Shown one piece after another: positions 56,969-64,000 of a stretch of DNA of 64,000 nt. The notes beneath the pieces are model-generated. The model was not told the DNA's origin, ran no database searches, and was given only the letters and a program-made list of their open reading frames with translations. The stretch comes from JBFGCA01 sp041567315 (GTDB lineage Bacteria > Acidobacteriota > Thermoanaerobaculia > Multivoradales > JAHEKO01), in the NCBI GenBank assembly GCA_041567315.1, contig JBFGCA010000003.1:35122-99121 (forward strand), in the 5' to 3' direction. Each line of letters opens with the position of its first letter. Within the stretch, counting starts at the first letter, position 1. The translations under genes and the position numbers were made by a program.

Positions 56969-58822
56969 GTGTCCCACGCCGCCCTGCCCCCCGAGCTCGA
57001 ACCCAAGCGCTACATCGAAAAGGTGAGCCTGGTGTCCGGCGAGGTGCTGGATCATCCGATCCTCCCCAAGCACCTGCTGGTCCACAACCACCGCGACTAC
57101 CACCCGGTGGACATCCACGCCCGCCACGTGATGAGCCGGGTGGTGCGCGAGACCGGCGACGAGGAGGCGGCCCGGCAGCGCATCCGCAAGCGGCGGCGGC
57201 TCGGGCACCGGACGGCGGAGGTGCTGGGCAAGGCGCTGGGCAAGGACCCGGTGCGGATCTCCAAGGCGCTCTTCGGTCTCAAGGAGAAGGAGTACTACTT
57301 CCGCTACAAACGGCATCCGCTGTCCGCCGAGGAGATCGCGACCCGGCTGGCGGCGCTTCGCGAACAGGCGGTGGAACGGCTGGCGGTGCATCGGCGCGAC
57401 GGCCGGCTCGGTCTGCGGGTGCTGCTCACCGGCGGCACCGGCTTCGTCGGTCAGGAGATCCTCTGGCAGGCGGCGCACGACGACGAGATCGTCGAGCTGG
57501 TGGTGCTGGTCCGCCCCAAGGAGGTGCGCGACCGCAAGACCGGTGAGCTGCTCGAGACCATCTCCCCGGCCGAGCGCGGCGAGAAGCTGCTGGACCACCT
57601 GTGGCTGGAAAGCGACCAGCAGCGGGCCAAGTTCCGGTTCGTGGCCGGCGACGTCGAGCAGCCGCTGCTGGGGATCGACGAGCAGGAGGCCGAGCGGTTG
57701 CGGGAGACGCTGACCCACGTCATCCACTGCGCCGCCAGCGTGGCCTTCGACGATCCCTACGAGGCCTCCTTCCGGGCCAACGTCACCGGCACGCTGAACG
57801 CACTGCGCTTCTCGCATCACCTGCAGGGGAGCGAGGGGAGCCCGTTCGTCGCCCACCTGGCGATCGAGACCTCCTACATCCACGGCCGCCAGGTCAAGAA
57901 GGCGGCGCGCGAAGACGAGATCGTGTTTCCGCGCAACTTCTACAACAACTACTACGAGCTCACCAAGGCGATGGCGTCCATCGAGACCGAGCGCTTCATG
58001 CTCCAGAAGGGGCTGCGCGTGGTCCAGCTCTGCCCGGCGATCGTCATCGGCGAGGCGGTGACCGGCAACAACCGGGGCGACACCAAGGTGGTCAACGCGC
58101 CGGTCAACCTGTTCGGCCGCGCCGGCCAGGCGCTCAGCACCCCCAAGGGGGGCTGGATGGACCGCTCGACCGGCGCCATGCTGGCGCGGATGGCCTGCGT
58201 CTTCCCCGGCGACCCCTCGGCGGAGCTCAACCTGGTGCCGGTGGATCGGGTGGCGGCGGGGATCGTGGCGGCGCTCAAGCGGCCGCAGGCGGTGGGCCGC
58301 CGGGTCCACCTGGCGACCGACAAGCGGATGACCTCGGCGTCGATGGTCCAGATCGTCGAAGAGGAGCTGGGAGTCAAGGTCAAGCTGGCCGAGCCGACCC
58401 TGCACCGCAACGTCACGCTGCCGGCCCTCACCCGGCTGCTCAAGGGTCTGCGCCAGGACAAGGTGGCGCGGGGGCTCGAGAAGCTGGCCACCATCTTCGG
58501 CGGCTACAGCGAATGGGGTCAGCCGGTCCACGAGGTCGGCAACGACGTCGAGCTGCTGGGGCTGTCGCCCGATCGCCCGGACACCGAGCAGGCCTTCCGC
58601 ATGCTCTGCCGGCACAACCGCTACGTCCAGCGCTTCGGCCAGGTGCGCGACCCCGACGAGATCTCGCGCCGCGAGCGGATCTGGCGCGGCTTCGTGCAGC
58701 GGCTCGAAGAGCGGACCGAGCGGCCGGCCGGGGCCCTGCCGGCCGCCGAGTTCCGCCGGCACCTGGCCGCCGACCTCGACGTCAATCGGTTCGAGCCACG
58801 GGAGGCAGCGACCGCCGGTTGA
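56969..58822 (+). CDS. Fatty acyl-CoA reductase-like protein (SDR, NAD-binding 4 type)
   Basis: 617 residues. After an N-terminal segment of about 150 residues (ELEPKRYIEKVSLVSGEVLDHPILPKHLLVHN, many charged helices), the Rossmann domain begins RVLLTGGTGFVGQEILW (GGTGFVG at 155-161), with VIHCAASVAFDDPYEASFRANVTGT, and the catalytic YYELTK (YxxxK). This is the male-sterility/FAR-type layout, in which acyl-CoA is reduced to an alcohol. Together with WS/DGAT at 26211 it could make wax esters. A GTG start at 56969 follows CGGAG by eight bases. The N-terminal extension is not typical of short FAR proteins. Confidence 0.85.
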   Translation: MSHAALPPELEPKRYIEKVSLVSGEVLDHPILPKHLLVHNHRDYHPVDIHARHVMSRVVRETGDEEAARQRIRKRRRLGHRTAEVLGKALGKDPVRISKALFGLKEKEYYFRYKRHPLSAEEIATRLAALREQAVERLAVHRRDGRLGLRVLLTGGTGFVGQEILWQAAHDDEIVELVVLVRPKEVRDRKTGELLETISPAERGEKLLDHLWLESDQQRAKFRFVAGDVEQPLLGIDEQEAERLRETLTHVIHCAASVAFDDPYEASFRANVTGTLNALRFSHHLQGSEGSPFVAHLAIETSYIHGRQVKKAAREDEIVFPRNFYNNYYELTKAMASIETERFMLQKGLRVVQLCPAIVIGEAVTGNNRGDTKVVNAPVNLFGRAGQALSTPKGGWMDRSTGAMLARMACVFPGDPSAELNLVPVDRVAAGIVAALKRPQAVGRRVHLATDKRMTSASMVQIVEEELGVKVKLAEPTLHRNVTLPALTRLLKGLRQDKVARGLEKLATIFGGYSEWGQPVHEVGNDVELLGLSPDRPDTEQAFRMLCRHNRYVQRFGQVRDPDEISRRERIWRGFVQRLEERTERPAGALPAAEFRRHLAADLDVNRFEPREAATAG

Positions 58823-58867
58823 GCCGCCGCCGGTTCGCCTGGCGGCGCCGGCGGTCCCGATTCTCCG

Positions 58868-59821
58868 ATGCCCAAGCGCTCCCACGGCAAGCGGGCGGTG
58901 GTGGCCTTGGGCGGCAACGCCATCACTCGCACCGGCGAGGAGGGGACGGTCGAGCAGGACTACGCCAACCTGGAGCGCAGCCTCGAGGGGGTGGTGGAGC
59001 TGCTGGAGCGCGGCTACGAGCTGGTGCTCACCCACGGCAACGGGCCGCAGATCGGCAACCAGATGATTCGCGTCGAGCTGGCCCGGGCCGAGGCGCCGCT
59101 CCTCCCGCTGGACCTCATGGGGGCCGATCTACAGGGCGGCATGGGCTACATGATCGAGCGCGTGCTGCGCGGCAAGCTGCGCCGCCGCGGCATGGCCCAC
59201 CACGTCTGCTGCCTGGTCACCCTGGTGGAGGTGGACGCCGCCGACCCGGCCTTCGAAGACCCCGCCAAGTACGTCGGCCCCTCCTATCCGGACGAGCGGG
59301 TGGCCGAGCTGCGCGGGCGCGGCTGGCTGCTCAAAGAGGACCCTGGCCGCGGCTGGCGGCGGGTGGTGCCCTCGCCGCGCCCGGTGGCGGTGGTCGAGCA
59401 GCGCGAGATCCTCACCCTGCTGGAGTCGGGCGCCGTGGTGATCGCCGCCGGCGGCGGCGGCATCCCGGTCTGCCGTACCGCGACCGGCGACCTGGAGGGG
59501 GTCGAGGGCGTGATCGACAAGGACCTGGCGTCGGCGATCATCGCGCTGGCGGTGGGGGCGCCCGAGCTGTTCGTGCTCACCGGCTCGGAGAAGGTCTACC
59601 TGCACTACCGGACCGAGCGGCAGAAGGCGGTGAGCTTCCTGTCGGTGCTGGAGGCGCGGCGCTACGAGGCCGAGGGGCACTTTCCGCCCGGCAGCATGGG
59701 TCCCAAGATCGACTCCGCCTGCCGCTTCATCGAAGGCGGTGGCAGCCGCACCCTGATCACCGATCCGTTCACGCTGACCGACGCCCTGGAGGGCCGGACC
59801 GGCACCTGGATCACCCCCTGA
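58868..59821 (+). CDS. arcC: Carbamate kinase
   Basis: Transfers phosphate between carbamoyl phosphate and ADP; used in the arginine deiminase pathway or as an ATP source. The 317 residues show VVALGGNAITRTG, YELVLTHGNGPQIGNQ, IAAGGGGIPV, VIDKDLASA, LFVLTGSEKVYLHY and a C-terminal GSMGPKIDSACRFIEGGG, all family motifs. No arcA or arcB is in the window; an arginase-family gene is 2.4 kb away. It starts 45 bases after the reductase-like gene. Confidence 0.95.
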   Translation: MPKRSHGKRAVVALGGNAITRTGEEGTVEQDYANLERSLEGVVELLERGYELVLTHGNGPQIGNQMIRVELARAEAPLLPLDLMGADLQGGMGYMIERVLRGKLRRRGMAHHVCCLVTLVEVDAADPAFEDPAKYVGPSYPDERVAELRGRGWLLKEDPGRGWRRVVPSPRPVAVVEQREILTLLESGAVVIAAGGGGIPVCRTATGDLEGVEGVIDKDLASAIIALAVGAPELFVLTGSEKVYLHYRTERQKAVSFLSVLEARRYEAEGHFPPGSMGPKIDSACRFIEGGGSRTLITDPFTLTDALEGRTGTWITP

Positions 59822-59852
59822 GGTGGTGCCGAGCGCCAGAGGAGACGAGACC

Positions 59853-60788
59853 GTGAGGGCAGCGACCAGAGCGGCGGCGTGGGCGTTGTGCGGACTGCTC
59901 GCCGGGGTCGAGGGGCCGCTGCCGGCGGCGGGGCAGGAGCCACCCGCCGTCGTCGAGAACCCGGACCTCGAGCCCCCGACCGCCGACTCGGCGCCAGCCG
60001 ATCCGCTGGTTGGCTGCGATCGCTGCCTCGAGCTGGCGCTGGCCCCCGACCAGTCGGCCGGCGCCGACCTCGAAACCTGCCGGGTGGCGGCCGCGGGCGG
60101 CATCCCCGGCGCCCAGTTCATCCTCGGCCAGCTCCTCGCTTCCGGGGGCGAGCCCGAGAAGATGGAACAGGCGGCGGGCTGGCTGGCCGCCGCCGCCGCC
60201 AGCGGGCATCCCGGGGCGCTGTTCGCGGTCGGCATGCTCCACCTGAGCGGGGTGGGCGTCGAGCAGGACACCACCCGGGCCGGTCAGTTCATCCGTCGCG
60301 CCTACTGTTTCGGCTTCCCGCAGGCGGTCGACCTGATGGCCGAGCAGGGGATCGCCGCCTCGGAGGTGGACTGCAGCGACGCGCCGCCGCCGGCCGGCTC
60401 GCTCGAAGGCGACTGGCGCGGCACGCTGGTCTGGCGCGCTACCTCGACGCCGCTCGAAGGGCCGAGCGGCTTCGAGGTGCGGGTGGTGATCGCCGCTGGC
60501 GAGGTCCAGGTCTTCCACCGCGAGGGCGACGACTGGAGCGAGGTCAAACCGGGCAGCTTCACGCTCGAGGTCCTCGACAACACCGCGGTGGTCCGCAGCC
60601 TGGAGGCCGGCTGGGACTTCGACGGCAAGTGGGTGGAGTCCTGGACCCTCTATCTGCTGGCGTCCGCTCCCGGCAGGGCGCGGGCCAGCTTCCTGCGCAC
60701 GGTCAACAACCTGCACGTGCCCGAGCGGTTCGATTTCGCCCGTTTCACGGCCTTCGCCGAGGGCGAGCTCTCGACCGCGCCGCAGTAG
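59853..60788 (+). CDS. Sel1-like repeat secreted protein
   Basis: 311 residues. A signal peptide-like start (AWALCGLLAGVEGPLPAAGQE), then a Cys-containing region (CDRCLELALAPDQSAGADLETCRVAAAGG) leading to Sel1-like helices: IPGAQFILGQLLASGG, AAGWLAAAAASGHPGALFAVGMLHLSGVGVEQD, and AGQFIRRAYCFGFPQAVDLM. A C-terminal beta domain follows (WRGTLVWRATS ... FARFTAFAEG). The start is GTG at 59853, with AGAGGAGACG upstream; a GTG at 59823 is possible but lacks this site. Sel1 repeats mediate protein contacts; the partner is unknown. Confidence 0.8.
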   Translation: MRAATRAAAWALCGLLAGVEGPLPAAGQEPPAVVENPDLEPPTADSAPADPLVGCDRCLELALAPDQSAGADLETCRVAAAGGIPGAQFILGQLLASGGEPEKMEQAAGWLAAAAASGHPGALFAVGMLHLSGVGVEQDTTRAGQFIRRAYCFGFPQAVDLMAEQGIAASEVDCSDAPPPAGSLEGDWRGTLVWRATSTPLEGPSGFEVRVVIAAGEVQVFHREGDDWSEVKPGSFTLEVLDNTAVVRSLEAGWDFDGKWVESWTLYLLASAPGRARASFLRTVNNLHVPERFDFARFTAFAEGELSTAPQ

Positions 60789-60942
60789 CTCGGGGTCGGT
60801 GCCCTCGCGTCAGCCGCCGTGGCGGCGCGGCATGTGTCACACTCGGGTCCTTCGAAGCGCAGCGTGGCGGGTGACGTAGCGGTCCCGGCGGCGCGACGGC
60901 GCGGCGTCGGGTCCCGATGGCGCCAGCGCGAAGAGACCGGTG

Positions 60943-62169
60943 ATGGGCGAAGACGGCAAGCTCGAACAGGCGGTGGTGCTCTCGGGCGGCGGCGCCCACG
61001 GGGCCTACGAGGTGGGGGTGCTCAAGGCCCTGGTCCGGGGCGACGGCCCGCAGCTGGCCGGCCACCCCTTCGAACCGCGGATCTACACCGGCACCTCGAT
61101 CGGGGCCATCAACTCCGCGATCCTGACCTCGGCGGGCGGCGACGGCGTCGGCGAGGCGCTGAAGTTCCTGGAGCACGTCTGGATGAAGCGCCTGGCCGGC
61201 ACCCGCGCCAACTGCGGCAACGGCGCCTACCGCTTCCGGGGCGACCTGCAGCGCTACCTCGACCCCGCCTGCCTGATGAAGAACCCGCTGCTGCCGATGA
61301 CCGAGCTGCTGGGCGACGGCAGCTTCCTGAGCCGCGAGCTGGTGCGGCGCATGCAGCACTTCGCCGGCAGCAGCGGCCCGCTGCCGGTGCGTCTGCTCGA
61401 GCTGCCCGACGTCAGCAACCTGATCGACTGCTCGCCGCTCAACCGGCTGATCCGCGAGGTCGTCGACCTCGAGACCGTCCGCCAGTCGGCGCTCAAGTGC
61501 CGAATCGTGTCCACCGACTGGCGCCACGCCCAGCCCAAGGTGTTCGCCAACGCCGATCTGAGCGACGCCCACGGACACGACGTCATCGTCAGCTCCGGTT
61601 CGCTGCCGGGTCTGATGCCGCCGGTCGAGATCGACGGCGAGCTCTACGTCGACGGCTGCGTGGTCCTCAACACCCCGCTGAGCCCGGTGTTCAAGGCCCG
61701 CGACCCGGACACCCGGCGGCTGGTCCTCCACGTCGTCTATCTCGACCCGCACGTCGAGGACATCCCCTTCCCCGAGCTGCCCAACACCATCTCCACCATC
61801 AGCCGGCTGAGCAGCATCTTCCTGTCGCGCTCGTTCAAGTCGGACATCGGCAAGGCCGCCCGGGTCAACCGGCGGCTCCGCGACTTCCGCCGGCTGCGGC
61901 GCGTGATCCGGCGCTCGCGGGTGGGCCGCACGGCGACGCTCAGAAAGTTCAGCGAAGCGGAGCTGGCGGAGCTCGAGAAGAAGGTCGAGAACCGGGTGGC
62001 GGTGGAGATCCACCGCTACCGGCCGGCGACCGGTCTGGCCAGCACCGTGCTCGGCATCCTCGACTTCCGCCGCCGGCGGCTCGCCGAGCTGGTGGCCCGC
62101 GGCGATGAGGACGCCCGCGATCACGACTGCGAAGCCAGCGGCTGCGAGAAGTTCCCGATCGACTGGTGA
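60943..62169 (+). CDS. Patatin-like phospholipase
   Basis: 408 residues. The oxyanion-loop motif [11 protein letters not shown] (15-25) is followed by the nucleophile elbow GTSIG (50-54). The catalytic Asp is in LYVDGC, where the usual DGG is DGC. These form the Ser-Asp dyad of patatin family acyl hydrolases. The C-terminal part is helix-rich with many Arg/Glu residues ([19 protein letters not shown]). A GTG at 60940 precedes the ATG at 60943. The substrate is unknown. It is convergent with the arginase-family gene. Confidence 0.9.
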   Translation: MGEDGKLEQAVVLSGGGAHGAYEVGVLKALVRGDGPQLAGHPFEPRIYTGTSIGAINSAILTSAGGDGVGEALKFLEHVWMKRLAGTRANCGNGAYRFRGDLQRYLDPACLMKNPLLPMTELLGDGSFLSRELVRRMQHFAGSSGPLPVRLLELPDVSNLIDCSPLNRLIREVVDLETVRQSALKCRIVSTDWRHAQPKVFANADLSDAHGHDVIVSSGSLPGLMPPVEIDGELYVDGCVVLNTPLSPVFKARDPDTRRLVLHVVYLDPHVEDIPFPELPNTISTISRLSSIFLSRSFKSDIGKAARVNRRLRDFRRLRRVIRRSRVGRTATLRKFSEAELAELEKKVENRVAVEIHRYRPATGLASTVLGILDFRRRRLAELVARGDEDARDHDCEASGCEKFPIDW

Positions 62170-62191
62170 GGCGCCGGCTGCCGGGCGCCGC

Positions 62192-63082
62192 TCAGAGGAT
62201 GCTCTTGCCCAGCGCCGAGGCCAGCAGGTCGACGGCCAGCTCGGCGGTGCGGTTGCGGGTGTCGAGGATCGGATTGATCTCGACCAGGTCGATGGAGGTC
62301 ACCCGGCCGGTGGTGGCGATGGTCTCCATCAGCAGGTGGGCCTCGCGGTAGGTGAGGCCCCCCGCGACCGGCGTGCCTACCCCCGGCGCCTCGCGCGGGT
62401 CGAGGACGTCGAGGTCGAGGCTGACGTGGATCCGCGGGCAGTGCTCTAGCCGGGTCAACGCCTCGCGGGCGACCTGGCCGATCCCGCGCTCGTCGACGTC
62501 GCGCATGCTGTAGACGCCGACCCGGCTGGCGCGCAGCCGCCGGCGCTCGCCGGGATCGAGGTCGCGGACCCCGATCAGCACGGCGTCGGCGGCCGGCAGC
62601 TTGGGTCCCGGCCTCCCCAGGTCGACCAGCTCGGGCGGACCGTCGCCGGTGAGCACCGCCAGCGGCATGCCGTGGAGGTTGCCGCTGGGCGAGGTCTCGG
62701 GGGTGTTGAAGTCGGCGTGGGCGTCGATCCACAGCAGCCCGGTGGGGCCGGCCAGGGTGGCCGCCCCGACGGTGCCGATGGCGATCGAGTGGTCGCCGCC
62801 CAGGAAGACCGGCAGCTCGCCGCCGGCGCTGGCCTGCTCGGCCGCCGCGTAGATCGCCCTACAGCCCTCGACCACCGGCTTGAGGTAGGGGAGCCCGCCT
62901 TCGCGCACCAGCATGTCGCGGACCGGGATCTCGACGTTGCCGCAGTCGCGCACCTCGCAGCCCAGCTCGCGCAACCGGTCGTCGAGACCGGCGTAGCGCA
63001 TGGCGCTCGGGCCCATGTCGACGCCGCGGCGCGACTGGCCGAGGTCCATCGGAACGCCGATGACGCAGACGGGCGGGCTCAG
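62192..63082 (-). CDS. Arginase/agmatinase-family enzyme, probable CTG start
   Basis: A Mn2+-dependent ureohydrolase of 296 residues. It has [25 protein letters not shown], the metal motifs GGDHS, DAHADF and SLDLDVLDP, and [13 protein letters not shown], typical of arginase proper (the GV-MGPSA-R segment). No ATG, GTG or TTG is placed correctly at the N-terminus: the first in-frame ATG is after the first strand. A CTG at 63082 has GGAGG nine bases upstream and a TATACT box further up, so it is the likely start. Arginine to ornithine and urea is the expected reaction. Confidence 0.9.
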   Translation of the reverse strand: MSPPVCVIGVPMDLGQSRRGVDMGPSAMRYAGLDDRLRELGCEVRDCGNVEIPVRDMLVREGGLPYLKPVVEGCRAIYAAAEQASAGGELPVFLGGDHSIAIGTVGAATLAGPTGLLWIDAHADFNTPETSPSGNLHGMPLAVLTGDGPPELVDLGRPGPKLPAADAVLIGVRDLDPGERRRLRASRVGVYSMRDVDERGIGQVAREALTRLEHCPRIHVSLDLDVLDPREAPGVGTPVAGGLTYREAHLLMETIATTGRVTSIDLVEINPILDTRNRTAELAVDLLASALGKSIL

Positions 63083-63104
63083 GGCGGGGCGCCTCCGGCC
63101 GCGG

Positions 63105-63110
63105 AGTATA
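63105..63110 (-). promoter_or_regulatory. putative -10 box of the arginase-family gene
   Basis: The minus strand reads TATACT, 22 bases before the CTG start and downstream of the subtilase stop, with GGAGG in between (63096-63092). No clear -35. Confidence 0.4.
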
Positions 63111-63134
63111 GCCGCGCGCCGGGGACGAGGGCGT

Positions 63135-64000
63135 CTACTCGTGCTCGATCCAGGTGTCGATCGACATCGCCTCGGTGAGGCCGTCCGACCACAGGTAGCC
63201 GTCGCTCCAGGCGAGACTGTCGCTCCAGTCGTAGTCGTCGATCCACAGGAAGCCGTCGGCCCACAGGAAGCCGTCGGACCACAGGAACCCGTCGATCCAC
63301 AGAAAGCCGTCGGACCACAGGTAGCCGTCGGCCCACATATAGCCGTCCCCGGTGAGCCCGCGCAGGAAGAAGCTGCCGTCGGCATCGCGGTCGGCGGGTC
63401 CGCCGTAGTGGGCGAGACCGGCGAGGTCGAGCCCGACGTCGAGCCCGCGGTTGGCCGGCGTCCGGTCGGTCGACTGGACGGCGGCCTGGACGTCGATCAG
63501 GCCGGCGCCCTGCTGGAAGACGGTGTAGGCCAGCGTGCCGTCGTCCTGGACCGCCGGCCGGCCCGAGCGCATCAGCAGTCCCTTGACCTGGTCCGGGGTG
63601 AGGCTGGGGTCGGCCTGGATCAGCAGCGCCGCGGCACCGCTGACCACGGCCGTCGCCTGCGAGGTGCCCGACATCCAGAAATAGGCGTCGCCGTCGTGGT
63701 ACTCGGGGTGGTCCTTGGGGATGTTGCTCTTCCTGTCCATCAGCCCCAGCACGTGGCCGCCGGGAGCGACGAGGTCGGGCTTGACGAAGCCCTCGTGGGT
63801 CGGACCGGCCGCCGAGAAGCTGGTCAGGAAGTCGTCGTCGAACAGGTAGGGCGTCGCGGCGTCCGAGAGGGCGCCGACGGTGATGACGTAGGGGACGTTG
63901 CCGGGCACCCCGACGGTCATCGGGTCGGGCCCGCCGTTGCCGGCCGAGGCGACCTCCACGATCCCCGCCTGCCAGGCTGCCATCACGGCCTGGTTGAGCG
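63135..64000 (-). CDS. Subtilase (S8 peptidase) C-terminal part with W-x-D hexapeptide repeats, partial
   Basis: Partial: the coding frame runs on past base 64000, so the N-terminus with the Asp and His of the catalytic triad is outside the window. Visible are [13 protein letters not shown] (oxyanion Asn), [22 protein letters not shown] and the catalytic Ser in [18 protein letters not shown]. After a short domain the protein ends in nine hexapeptide units ([54 protein letters not shown]; bases about 63175-63337) and TWIEHE. The protein is probably secreted; the repeats may bind metal, polymer or partners. Confidence 0.92.
   Translation of the reverse strand, partial: LNQAVMAAWQAGIVEVASAGNGGPDPMTVGVPGNVPYVITVGALSDAATPYLFDDDFLTSFSAAGPTHEGFVKPDLVAPGGHVLGLMDRKSNIPKDHPEYHDGDAYFWMSGTSQATAVVSGAAALLIQADPSLTPDQVKGLLMRSGRPAVQDDGTLAYTVFQQGAGLIDVQAAVQSTDRTPANRGLDVGLDLAGLAHYGGPADRDADGSFFLRGLTGDGYMWADGYLWSDGFLWIDGFLWSDGFLWADGFLWIDDYDWSDSLAWSDGYLWSDGLTEAMSIDTWIEHE

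Noticed and set aside
63175..63337. Short tandem DNA repeats that could be read as a CRISPR-like array
   Set aside because: They are in-frame codons for W-x-D hexapeptides directly joined without spacers.

Overview
The window is a GC-rich, densely coded bacterial chromosome segment with both strands in use. I see no rRNA, tRNA, CRISPR array or complete insertion sequence. The gene families fit a free-living heterotrophic Gram-negative. They include lipoproteins and signal peptides, an HlyD-type periplasmic adaptor, a CHRD protein, two secreted proteins ending in an F-DGFESGDT-x2-WS-x2-VP tag, a wax-ester synthase, a fatty acyl-CoA reductase-like protein and a Lon-related protease. From memory, the C-terminal tag and the overall gene style resemble Acidobacteriota such as Thermoanaerobaculia. 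That assignment is an inference; there is no marker RNA here to test it.

Layout. (1) 0.1-4.6 kb: recQ, then a membrane-anchored protein with six ASH/choice-of-anchor-D repeats. (2) 4.7-21 kb: an accessory region. It has a higBA pair, an antitoxin beside a ParE-like toxin broken by a nonsense codon, a truncated KAP-type P-loop ATPase, a 16-codon micro-ORF, two membrane proteins of unknown function, an orphan ribbon-helix-helix antitoxin, a Phd/VapC pair, a 5'-truncated nucleotidyltransferase-like fragment, a ribbon-helix-helix/PIN pair and an Uma2 nuclease-like protein. Embedded in it (9.7-14.3 kb) is a compact set of enzymes: a SagB-type oxidoreductase, an asparagine-synthetase homologue without a visible N-terminal catalytic Cys, a radical SAM protein and a halogenase-fold flavoprotein without the WxWxIP motif. 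This is the best candidate for an undescribed pathway. (3) 21-35 kb: a glycosyltransferase-like protein, an SGNH-like protein overlapping pdxH, two CBS-domain proteins beside an SNF-family transporter, a WS/DGAT wax-ester synthase, a DUF445 protein, a USP/Lon-related protease operon, and two adjacent genes that each carry one frameshift. (4) 35-49 kb: a sodium:solute symporter with a large soluble insertion, a receiver/PPDK-N fusion, gdhA, an ABC-ATPase/FtsX-permease/HlyD-adaptor export operon, a cupredoxin protein and a PilZ protein. (5) 49-64 kb: a PHP/DUF3604 protein, a secreted DinB-like protein, a YVTN beta-propeller, an exported protein-isoaspartate methyltransferase overlapping a membrane spermidine-synthase-like protein, a fatty acyl-CoA reductase-like protein, carbamate kinase, a Sel1-like protein, a patatin, an arginase-family enzyme with a probable CTG start, and a subtilase cut by the window edge that ends in nine W-x-D hexapeptide repeats.

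Regulation. Several toxin-antitoxin genes carry -10-like hexamers only 6-10 bases before their start codons, which suggests leaderless transcripts. Intergenic hairpins occur at gene ends, and a 55-bp dispersed repeat occurs twice (37.9 and 49.2 kb). All calls come from reading the sequence; no database search was possible. Most starts were chosen from Shine-Dalgarno position, overlap with neighbours and where homology appears to begin.
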